Assembly (NCBI GenBank): GCA_002964805.2
Contig: PUDQ02000032.1
Location: forward strand, 496,001-560,000
DNA length: 64,000 bases
Direction of reading: 5' to 3'
Source of the DNA: Trametes villosa
Taxonomy: Eukaryota; Basidiomycota; Agaricomycetes; Polyporales; Polyporaceae
Position numbers and translations under genes: made by a program. The notes below the pieces were generated by a model. The model was given only the letters and a program-made list of their open reading frames with translations, was not told the DNA's origin and made no database searches. Within the stretch, counting starts at the first letter, position 1. Each line of letters starts with the position of its first letter. Shown here piece by piece: positions 11,610-20,718 of the stretch.

Positions 11610-11897
11610 CACCCGGCCAAATAGCGTATGCTTGACGAGTCTTCCTTCACAAAGTGCCTATACCGCACGATATGCTGCGCACAGGCACACCGGCAGCGTC
11701 ATTTTTTTTTCCAGGTCCATTTTCATACTATGCACGCAGTGTGCATCAGAGTGACCATTGCGGTACGCATACGTGAAGTGCAATCTCTGCAGGTTCGGAA
11801 GGCGCGGGAATCCGGTCCTGGTTTCTCGGATTCGGGAGCGCGAGGACGCAACTGGCAGCTGTGACGGTCCCGAGATGGTCGTTGGCTTGCGCAGCAC
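11610..11897 (-). pseudogene. Truncated pseudogene copy of the mitoribosomal protein
   Basis: Minus-strand translation from 11897 reads MLRKPTTISGPSQLP and then LPNLQRLHFTYAYRNGHSDA, paralleling MPRKPKTIPGPSRLSG and LPNLKSLRLTYAYRNDHFGA of the intact gene at 8709-9311. The splice donor after the latter motif is destroyed (GGTACGTGC in the parent, CTGCGTGC here), while the acceptor is kept. The second exon resumes with HFVKEDSSSIRYL and then loses similarity, so the rest of the domain and the third exon are gone. The intact copy elsewhere makes loss of function tolerable. The homologous 5' flank (11898-12085) shows this came from a genomic duplication, not a retrocopy; the remnant of the intron is also present. 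Confidence 0.85.
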
Positions 11898-12085
11898 CTT
11901 CGACTATGCGCTACGCACAAAAATGTGGCCGAACCAAGCGAAGCGGCGGAATGGTGAGCGAGAGAGGTGAGCGAGAGGAGGCGCGACGGCGCAGGACGGC
12001 GCTTTGGCTACGGGCGTCTCGCGGAAATTGGGCGTTGTTTGCATTTGTTGAATCCCGATGGCGGTCAAGTTATACAGTTCGGGTC
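11898..12085. repeat. Duplicated bidirectional promoter segment, copy 2
   Basis: This is the paralogous copy of 9312-9485, upstream of the pseudogene. It retains GGGCGTTGTTT and TTGAATCCCGATGGCGGT with scattered substitutions and small indels around them. The next 750 bp to LRR-like paralogue 2 contain no further gene I can recognise. Confidence 0.75.
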
Positions 12086-12745
12086 CAGACGATCCCCTCT
12101 CGAAGTTCTCATTCCTCTCGTCCATCTGACACAACGTTACTTCAAGAGCAGAGGGTGCCCGCGCCTACCGCCAATATCTAACCGCAAGGGACTGGATGTG
12201 CCCGCTCATGCGTCTTGGAATGTGTCAGAAGCCAGTGTGAACTACCTTCAAGTTTGCAATAGCCCATGAACGACAAACGCGAGCTGTCACTACTAGCACG
12301 GGCCGGCTCAGGCACCGTCCCCCCTGGTCAAGGCGTGGAGAGTTGTGGCCACTGCTTAGAACGTGAGTTTCACACTCACTCGCCAGTCTAGCCTCTCCCC
12401 TTTTTACAGTACATCAGCCCACTAGTATCGGTACGGATCGTGCGCGCGTTATCGGTTCGACGGCGGCGTCTTCGCCCACCCAACTCCGTCGCGACTGTCA
12501 CCAAGAAAATGTCGTAACGAGGCCACTCAAAATTTGTACAGTGTTGAGTTGACTTGCTTGGACACAAACAACGCTCCAGGCGTGAGTAAACTCATGGACC
12601 CGCGCGATTTGCTCTCGGAGTAGATCCGCGCTTGATCCCTTGTCGCCGCTCGGAATGCTTGTTCAAATTGCCACCAACACGAGCCATAGGTGTACTTCCT
12701 CATGGCGAAAGCGGCATAGTCTGACATTCGATTGTTTCCTGAGGG

Positions 12746-12753
12746 TATAAATA
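12746..12753 (+). promoter_or_regulatory. TATA box of LRR-like paralogue 2
   Basis: TATAAATA lies 80-87 bp before the ATG at 12833, at a position matching those of paralogues 1 and 3. Confidence 0.6.
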
Positions 12754-12832
12754 TCGGTGCGTTCCCCTCTCTACCCAACAACAACCTCCCTCGTACCCTC
12801 AGTCGCCTCCAGAGCACCAGGCCGATATCGAT

Positions 12833-14270
12833 ATGAACCCGTATTACGCAATTCCCCCACGTAAGTCCCCTTCTGCCAGCTGAAATCATACACTCACCGA
12901 TCGCCCATACAGCGACGCAAATCAACGTCGGCTCGTTGAAGATACTCGTCACTACCATCGACGGGGCGGAGATCGAGCTCCAGTTTCCTCAGGAGTTGCA
13001 AGCGTTCGGGGGACGCGTGCAGACTCTGCACGTTTCTCATCTCAAACCCCGTGTGGCCGTTCACTTGAGCATTGTCCTGCAACAGACCTCCATGCCGATG
13101 CTCAGAGAGCTCAAAATCGACTGCGAGTTCGCCGGAGAACCTTTGGCCACACCTATGCTCTTCAACCTTCCGGCCCCTCAGTATCCCTCCTTGGAGCGGG
13201 TCACCCTGTTCTCAGCCGCTGTCGCGCTAAATCCAGCCCTCGCCTCACAGTTGCGTGACCTGACGATGCATTGTGGCCTAGGTCCCCGACCACTCTTGTC
13301 TCTTTCCTCCTTCCTGGACTGTCTCCCCTCCTTCTCGTGCATAGAATCCCTTCACCTCGTCAATTGCTTCCGCCTACCTACCGGTCCAGCTAGCGATGTG
13401 CCGCCGCGCCCTCCCAGGCTCAACGCCTCGAGGTTGACGAAGATCTCCATCACAGACGACCCTTACACCGTCGGCGAGATCATATCCTCCATCCTCGTCC
13501 CTGCCCACGCCGGGGTGACTCTCACCGCCGACCTGGACCGTATCGCGCCCACTCCCCGGGAGGCAGGCGCGCTCTTCCTAGCCCTGCGGGGGCGCAACCC
13601 GGGCTGCCTGCCCATTGTCCGGACGTGCAAGCAAGTCGAGGTCACGAGCGCGCTGTACCAATGCGACTACACCGGAGGCACGTTCGTCGACCCTGAGTGG
13701 TTGTCCACTCCGTATGTGAATATGGACTTTCCGAACTGTTTCTCCGGAGAGGACACCGCCGAAGCGAGGGCTTTCCGGGCCCGTCTGTTCCGCTTCTTCA
13801 TCGACAATCTCGGGAACCTCTTCCGCGGTGCGCCCGTCACACACCTCAAGTTCTGCGGCGACCTCAGCGTTGTTTCCCCCGAAACCTGGGGCAATGCGCT
13901 CGCTCACTTCCCCACCGTTCGCGATCTCTCCATCAGCGACGAGACTCTTCGCAACTCCCCGCTCCACGTCATCAGTGCACTGTCTGAACGCCGCAGTCCT
14001 GCGCTTCTCTGCCCGAACCTCGAGTCCCTCGAGCTGTACGGCGACATCCGCAATCTCCACGAGCTTGAGCAAATCCACACGTGTTTGCAATCACGCCAGG
14101 AACTCGGACGTGCCGCGGTGTTGCGCAACCTCAAGGTCACGCTGTACAGCGACGCGCCCTTCCCCGAGCAGTTCCTGGAGCGTTATCGGCGCGGGTTCCG
14201 CCAGCTCGCGAGACAGAGCAGTCTAGAGGTAAAGGTGATGCCGGGGAAGCGTGTGTACCGTGACGAGTAG
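12833..14270 (+). CDS. F-box-less leucine-rich-like protein, tandem paralogue 2
   Basis: Exons 12833-12860 and 12913-14270 join in phase 1 to 461 residues. The N-terminus MNPYYAIPPPTQINVGS differs from the other paralogues, whereas the body aligns with them throughout: IESLHLVNCFRLPTGP, TDDPYTVGEIISSILVP, and a C-terminus containing TLYSDAPFPEQFLERYRRGF and SSLEVKVMPG. No F-box, no transmembrane segment and no enzyme motif is seen. The reading frame is uninterrupted, so the copy is probably functional. It sits next to the pseudogene of the mitoribosomal gene, just as paralogue 1 sits next to the intact one. Function unknown. Confidence 0.75.
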
Positions 14271-15119
14271 TATGAATTATGGGTCAGACTCGAAGCGGGA
14301 ACGATAGAGTTAGTAGACGTTGACAATATTTGTATGTGCTTTTCTATGTATACGGTCACTGTTTCCAGAACGATGTTGCGCTACGATACTGATGACAGTG
14401 ACGATGAAGTCGGACTCTCCTGCCAGAGTGAGACGAAGCACTCTTCCGACTCCTGCCTCCGCTTCGGCATCATTGAGGCTCCAACTTATTGCACCAGTTT
14501 TAATTCATAGTGTCAGTATTGTTCCACGCAACGAGATCGCTCGAAGTTTTGTTGAGACATGGGTTGAGTCCGATTTGGACTGCGCGGAGGTGCCGCCCTT
14601 GGATCCTAACAGCGACAAACAACTTCTCTTCCTCGCTGGAATAGACGCTCATTAATTCGCGCGACTGGCAGTACCATGCCTCAGGCCTCAGGTTCCTGGT
14701 CACCGTCTACTCTCGCCGAAAGCATGATAAACTTGAACGCACCTCAGAGTCATTACACCCCAAACTTGCGGGCATCTTCGAAACTCGAGGGGCCCGTGCT
14801 TGGCGTCAGGCTCGAACTCAAGATCAGTGCGCAGCGTGGATAGCTACCGCCGCTTCACTTGACTTCTCACCTCTGCTTGCACTGTAATCAAAGCACTCCG
14901 CACAACAACGGCTGAGATAAGTGGTGAAGCTGTATCTGTGGCTAGCAAACGCATTGTTTTACACGAGATGACATCACCCAGCTTGGACTACTTGGGCGGC
15001 TTGCCGAGGCTCGGTGCCAGCCTGTGTGGCCTCGCTTTGCTTCCCGCCGTTCGTCCCACAGGATCAACGCTTCAGGCAGCCGCTGGGAGGGCTTTGGTCC
15101 TCCCATTATTCTGGGATGG
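14271..15119. other. Intergenic region between LRR-like paralogues 2 and 3
   Basis: Only short ORFs without recognisable features occur here. I looked for a third copy of the mitoribosomal gene on the minus strand and did not find one. Confidence 0.5.
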
Positions 15120-15127
15120 TATAAACG
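15120..15127 (+). promoter_or_regulatory. TATA box of LRR-like paralogue 3
   Basis: TATAAACG lies 98-105 bp before the ATG at 15225. Confidence 0.5.
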
Positions 15128-15224
15128 ATGGACGCGTCCCACCAGCTCACCCCCCTCTTCAGTTGACCCTCGACATTCCAGCATCACGCCAGGCCTGCTC
15201 AAGTATCGTTCAACCTCGGTAATA

Positions 15225-16620
15225 ATGCGACGCGTATGTTGTAAGTACTTATCGCACGTTCCTTTGCATTTCTGCTGATTGTGCGTTAGTTCCTGATGCG
15301 GCGCGCACCACCATACGCGTCGTGTCTACCGACGGCAACGAGTGCGAGGTCCCAGCCACGCAGCTGGTCCATTTGCGAGGAGATTGTGTGGCGGAGCTAC
15401 GCGTGATTCCTCTGCTTCCGTCCGATGCGTCGTCGATGCATGCCATTCTGCAACAGATGAGCATGCCAAACTTGACGACGCTCGTCGTCGGCCATGGCGA
15501 CCCCAGTGTGGCTACAACCGCCGCGCCCCTGCTGCTGGACATCTCCTCCCACCTCCTCCCCTCTCTGCACTTCATCCAGCTTCAGGCCGCTGCGACGACC
15601 ATGACGCCATCCTTGGCCTCCCAATTGCGCTTCTTGGAGATGGGCGTCGAAGCTACGGTGCCTTCGCTCCAGCTCCAGCTCTCCCCGTTCCTCGAGTGTA
15701 TTGCCAGCTTCGGTCGCTTGGAGCGGCTCAATCTACGAAACTGCTTTGAGAGGCCGATCTGTCTACCTGGCCCATCACCCTCGCTTCCATTCGCCGCCTC
15801 TCGCCTGGTGGATGTCAAGATCACGGACCACCCCGCCAACATCCGCGAGATTATGTCCAGGCTCATCGTTCCCGCCTCCGCCACGGTACTCCTACGGGCG
15901 AACATGTACGGCACATCCGCCCCACAGTGTGCCGCAGGCATGATGGACATGCTGCCGCTAGACAGGGAGTGTCTACCCGTGTTGCGCTGCGCCGAAAAGC
16001 TGATCGTGACAAGCACGCTCGAGGAGTGCGAAGTATACGGCGGGCGGCAAGACGAGCGCGGCTCCGTATCGCTCGAGCTCCTCACCGACTTCGAGCGGAA
16101 CACCGATCCTTCGGCAGCGGAAGCCCGAGTCGGTCTCTTCCAAGCGTTCCTCCACAACCTCCCGCGCATCTTCCCCGCGAGCGCCGCCACCCACCTCACG
16201 TTCACCGGCCCGCTCCGCTACCTTGCCGAGCACGCCTGGCTATCCGCCCTCACGCCCTTCTCTAATCTCCGCCGCCTCACCGTCGACGAGGAGCAGCTGC
16301 GTTCCTTCCCCGATCAGCTATTCACCGCCCTTCTCAGGCGCTCTCCGACGACCTCCGCCGTAATATGCACCAAGCTCGACCACCTCGAGCTGTACGGGGA
16401 TATTGAAGACTGGGACGCTCGACTCCGCACAATCTCCATGTGCCTGGAGAAGCGCAGGAAACACGGAGGCCGCGATATGCTTCGTAATTTGACGGTAGAG
16501 CTGTATAGCGATGAGCCGCTGCCTGCTGGGCTCCTGGAGCGTTCCCGGGGCAAGTTCTCTGAGCTTGCCATAGCGTCCAGCTTGAAGAACCATGTCGTGT
16601 ACGGGCACAGGACACGCTGA
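15225..16620 (+). CDS. F-box-less leucine-rich-like protein, tandem paralogue 3
   Basis: A 16-nt first exon (15225-15240, MRRVC plus one base) joins in phase 1 to 15290-16620, giving 448 residues in frame. The body matches paralogues 1 and 2: LERLNLRNCFERPI, TDHPANIREIMSRLIVP, TVDEEQLRSFPDQLFTALL, ELYSDEPLPAGLLERSRGKF. The phase-1 intron after a very short first exon is conserved in all three genes although the first-exon sequences are unrelated, which supports common descent and shows the N-terminus is free to vary. If the tiny exon is wrong, translation could begin inside exon 2, but there is no early ATG in frame there. Function unknown. Confidence 0.7.
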
Positions 16621-17000
16621 CAGCGCCTCTACCCGACTGAGCGAAGCGTGGCCGACGGTGGAGAAATTGGAGGTGATGAAATCGTACAACTCACGTACTA
16701 GGTGCGACGCTGTATTCAAGATCTAGAATGTGTATATTCTACCCTTTGTGTTAATCTCATTTCGCGTTGTCCACAGATACCTTCATCTCACGCTCTCATG
16801 GATCATGGATAATGATATACAAATGGGAACGATATCATGATATATATGTGGGCACACTACCGGCGAAGCACCGGGAACCAGGTATGGAGTTTCAGAAGCA
16901 GTAGAATTTGGTGGTATAATAATCGAGTTGGGAAGCAGTCATGCCAAGATCATATCATCCTCTGCAGTTTCCCGATGGTGCACAGTGACAGTACTTATCC
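16621..17000. other. Convergent intergenic region
   Basis: The 3' flanks of LRR-like paralogue 3 and the membrane protein gene. AT-richer than its surroundings; nothing else recognised. Confidence 0.5.
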
Positions 17001-18521
17001 TCACCCTGCGCGAGCATACATCGAGTCATCGCAGGCGATCCACCCGATGGGGCAAGGGGCAGTGACCGGTTGGTCACCGTCGGTGATCGCGAGCGGACCG
17101 TCCTCCGCGAACCAGTCGACCTCCGTGAACCACCTCTCTTCGCTCCCCGTCGGCTGTCCCTGGACCAAGCCCGCCCCCACCTTGCCTTCCACGGCCCCGT
17201 CCTCTGAGCGCGACACCGAAGACTCAGCAGCGAAGACGCCCTCAGGCTCCGAGCCAGCGAGGTGCGGCGAGACCTGCATGTGCGCGAGCTGCGCCCCCGA
17301 GTATCCGGCGACAGGCACCGCGATGTCCAAGCGCGAGATCGCGTTCTTCAGGCTCCCGCCCGCCGCGCCGAAGCTAGAAGCTGTGTTGCTCCTCGCGAAA
17401 GATGCGCCGGCACGGCCGAGAGAACCTAGCGAGCCTAGAGATCCGAGAGACAGGTGCGGCGCGGGTGGGCACGGCGAAAGGGTAGTCACGCCCGCGTCGT
17501 CCGAGAAAGACTGCGCGGGCGAGACGAACGCGCTGCCAGTGGTTCCGGGGGTCGAAAAGCCAAGCGAAGGCGTGACGGGCGAGGGGAAACCGAGGCTGCC
17601 TGTGCTGGTCGCGGACATGACGCTGACACCGACGCCGTGGTTCCAGGAGACAGTAGCGCCCCCGCTAGCGCGACGCGTCGCCGTGAGCCCATCACTCCAC
17701 TCGAGAGGAGGGTAGTTGGCGACAGGGTGAGTGACAATAGCAGCCTCGCGATGAGCATTCTCGTCGTTCTCCGAGCGGGTGCGAGGGCCGATGTGAGAAA
17801 CGACCGGGGAGCGAGAGCCACGGGAAGATTCAGACGCGACTCGAGTGCTGTTTCCAGGAGCAGGCTGAGTAGAGGGCGCCGATGGTTGCACAGAGAGAGG
17901 GGCCGCGATCGTATTGGCGAAGCGAGGACCGACAGCCGGAGCAAACCGACTGTACCGCGGCGAGTGCCTCCTAGGAGCAGCGGCACGAGCAAGCACGGCG
18001 TTGATGGTCGAAGCCGACACCATAGGTGCGTCGATGCTAGAGACAGCGGTAGTGCGAGCAAGCTCCGGGCCTTCCGGGTAGATGCAGACCTGGCGAGCGC
18101 CAACGAGAGTTGCCGTGCTAGAGTTGGTGGAGGTCGTACGGGCCGCGGCAAGGGAGGGGAGCGGGTGACGCATGCCAGAGTGGTTCCTCAGGAGAGCTGC
18201 ATTGGGCAGCTTAGCGAGGGACTGTGTGCGACTGGCGGCCATAGTCATGCGGGAGACGACCTCCTCGTTCTCGTGGAGCCGAGCGTCGATCTGAGCGTCG
18301 AGAACGCTCTGCTTGCGCCGCCGTTGGCATCGGCGAAGGAGGACGACCACGCCTATGAAGGCGACCCCGAAGAGGACAGCCGCCGCTGAGATGGCATAGT
18401 TCACAATGTTGGGGTGCGCCTTCGAAAGCTGAGTTGGCCCGGCAGTTGGATTAGCATGCTGGAGGTGCCCGATGGTCTCTGTCGGGGTCGGCGTCCGGGG
18501 CTGCAACTTGGAGGAAGACAT
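17001..18521 (-). CDS. Single-pass membrane protein with long disordered tail
   Basis: One uninterrupted frame of 506 codons begins at 18521. After about 38 Ser/Thr/Pro-rich residues comes one hydrophobic segment, YAISAAAVLFGVAFIGVVVL, followed at once by a basic stop-transfer stretch (LRRCQRRRKQ). By the positive-inside rule the short N-terminus is outside and the 440-residue Ser/Ala/Pro-rich remainder is cytosolic. There is no cleavable signal peptide. This resembles the many basidiomycete Ser/Thr-rich single-pass proteins, some of which are wall-stress sensors with larger ectodomains, but here the ectodomain is minimal. I recognise no family and give no function. It is divergent from Vps72 across 291 bp. 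Confidence 0.7.
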   Translation of the reverse strand: MSSSKLQPRTPTPTETIGHLQHANPTAGPTQLSKAHPNIVNYAISAAAVLFGVAFIGVVVLLRRCQRRRKQSVLDAQIDARLHENEEVVSRMTMAASRTQSLAKLPNAALLRNHSGMRHPLPSLAAARTTSTNSSTATLVGARQVCIYPEGPELARTTAVSSIDAPMVSASTINAVLARAAAPRRHSPRYSRFAPAVGPRFANTIAAPLSVQPSAPSTQPAPGNSTRVASESSRGSRSPVVSHIGPRTRSENDENAHREAAIVTHPVANYPPLEWSDGLTATRRASGGATVSWNHGVGVSVMSATSTGSLGFPSPVTPSLGFSTPGTTGSAFVSPAQSFSDDAGVTTLSPCPPAPHLSLGSLGSLGSLGRAGASFARSNTASSFGAAGGSLKNAISRLDIAVPVAGYSGAQLAHMQVSPHLAGSEPEGVFAAESSVSRSEDGAVEGKVGAGLVQGQPTGSEERWFTEVDWFAEDGPLAITDGDQPVTAPCPIGWIACDDSMYARAG

Positions 18522-18812
18522 GTCCGGCGGTGGTCGTCGTTAGAAGCAAAGCACAAACATGGTCCAGAGAGACATACGCATGTCTGCCCCAGCGAGAGGC
18601 TGACATTTTGCTTACCTTCCGATCGCTTGAGTGGCAGGCGGGCGGAGGCAGCCTCCATCCTTCTTCTCCTCGCCCGCTTTCGGACCGTGACCAGCCTGCC
18701 GTGACGGAGGCGAACCTCGGCAAGCGCGCGCGGGTCTCAAGTCGACCACCACCGCCCCAGCACACGCCTCTCGTCTGAGCTCTGTATTTTGTCGCTCTTG
18801 GCCGCTATAAAT

Positions 18813-20390
18813 ATGGAGGATTCACTCGTCTCTCGTCGCCCGAAGAGGAGCACCGCGGGAAACCGCATGGAAGCTGCACTCGCCGAGTTCAAAGCAGAGG
18901 ACGTCGGCATAGACGTGGATGAGGATGCAGACTTTGCGATGGACAAGGGTGCGCGTGCCGTGGGCTTCGTCCAGACGCATGTCTGATTGCGAGCGTGTCT
19001 GCGCAGATGAGGAAGACATCTTCGAGTCCGACTTCGAGTCGACGGACGAGGAGGGCCAGCAGGAGGATGTCGATGCAGTGGCTGAGAAGATGATTCGGCA
19101 GGAGGAGTCGCGCGTGCGCAAGGTATGCTAGCTCTTGCCTGGCCGTATGGCATTTCGGCCTACCTCAACACAGTAACCCCCAAGACCCTCTGCAGACTAA
19201 CCGAACGCATCTGGAACGCATAACCGCGCTCGCACATGCGCGACAAGCCGCCACTTTCCACCCCGAGCTGATAGCACCGCCCGAGAAAGAGAAGAAGATA
19301 CGCCGACGCGTCTCTATAGGCGTCGCCGTGAACGCGGAGACAGGCGAAGTCACCTCGCTCGATGCCGGCCCAGCGGACGAGCCTGTTGAGTCGCCAAGTG
19401 TGGCACTCGGCCGCAGACACAGTATGCGAACACATACCATCGCGAACACCTCCGCCGCAGTAAGCAGGGCGAAGGACGAGGAGCGCAAGGTCCGTGCTCG
19501 CGATTCCTTGGCTGACTGTCTCTGACGATCCGTTCTAGCAATCCTCTGCGCCGAAGCGTGCCAAGTCTAAGAACAAAGCACTCACCCAGGCTGAGCTCAT
19601 CGCACGCGCACTCGACATGGAAGAAGGGAACATCGAAGAGCATAAGAACTATCTGACCATAGAGGAAGAGAAACGCAGGAAGGCCCGGGTGGTCCGTGCA
19701 ACTGTGCAAGGTCCCCTCCTACGGTGGATCAGCAAGGCAGAAGAGACCACCGTCCAAGTCGACCCCGGCCCCGCACCAGTGACGAATACCAATCCTGCGC
19801 CGTATCCCATGCCCCAGGCTGGCGCATCGGGCTATCCATATCCACCCGCTCCTCCACAGTACATGGCCCCGCCATACGCGTCCCCATCAGTTCCACAAGC
19901 GCCATTCCAGCAATGGCCGCCTCCTTTGCCGCCTCCTGCATATTACCCACAGCCTCAGCCCCAACCTCCACCTCCGCAGCCAGTATATCGCAAGGAGAAG
20001 GCCGCGAAGCAATATGTCGTGCATGAGCTCGAACAAGTAGAGAGGGCCCCTCGACCTTCGTGGAGCAGCACGATGACGGCTATGTTCGGTGACCACGCAG
20101 ACTGGGAGAATATGCGCGTCTATACCACCAAGGGTCGGCCCTTCGGTGCGTACTTCCTTCACACATATGCGATAGAATGATTTACCTTGTTCCCCTCAGT
20201 TCGTCCGACACAGATCTGCCCCATCACTGGGCGGGGAGCGCGTTACTTGGACCCACGGACGAATGTCCCCTACGCAGACCTGGAGGCGTACAGGGTTCTC
20301 AGCGGGGTGCTTCGCCACGAGTACGTCTGGAGTACTGCTCTGGGATGCTACGTATCGAAGGAAGGTAGCGTGTTCGCAGCTTCGAGTTGA
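18813..20390 (+). CDS. vps72: Vps72/YL1 (Swc2), SWR1 complex histone-binding subunit
   Basis: Vps72/Swc2 binds the H2A.Z-H2B dimer and helps the SWR1 remodeller exchange it into chromatin. The start at 18813 gives MEDSLVSRRPKRSTAGNRM, the typical YL1 opening (R-R-x-x-R-x-T-A-G-x-R). An acidic segment follows (DEEDIFESDFESTDEEG), as expected for the histone-binding part, then a coiled basic middle (EEEKRRKARVVRATVQG). A Pro/Tyr-rich linker precedes the C-terminal YL1_C domain with CPITGRGARYLDPRTNVPYA and LEAYRVL. About six exons with short introns join in frame. The sequence CTATAAATATGG overlaps the start codon; whether it is a TATA element or part of the leader cannot be told. MSH4 follows on the same strand. 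Confidence 0.92.
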
Positions 20391-20718
20391 CGTGTTGTAT
20401 GAGCGCGGGGATCCACGTCGAGACTACATGCGTCAAACATTGTACGAATATATCTAGGTCAGTGAACTTATCTTCGGACACAACGTTGGGACTAGAGCCA
20501 GCGGGACAGACAGTCATGAGACAGCTCGCCGGTGCTGCCGTTGACTGACATCGCAAGGTCTCAGATCTGCACGCCTCCCTACGAACCTGCGCGGCAGCCT
20601 TCGCCAGCAGGCCGCGGCCATGTACAGTGCTTCTATTCCACGTGACCGCGACGCGACGCGTTAACGCGTCTTCTGCTGACCTCGCAAGCCTTGTTCCATC
20701 CCACCACCGTCCGCTTCG
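20391..20718. other. Intergenic region Vps72-MSH4
   Basis: The 328 bp hold the 3' flank of Vps72 and the promoter of MSH4. No specific element recognised. Confidence 0.5.

Noticed and set aside
14766..14850. tRNA-like GTTCGAG on the minus strand
   Set aside because: The flanking bases do not form a T-arm, anticodon arm or acceptor stem; no convincing tRNA was found anywhere in the window.
14271..15119. Possible third copy of the mitoribosomal gene next to LRR-like paralogue 3
   Set aside because: Neither the YAYRN nor the HFVKED segment could be found on either strand.
20263..20457. Extended downstream frame past the Vps72 stop
   Set aside because: It is an out-of-frame ORF over the last Vps72 exon; the conserved YL1 C-terminus ends at 20390.
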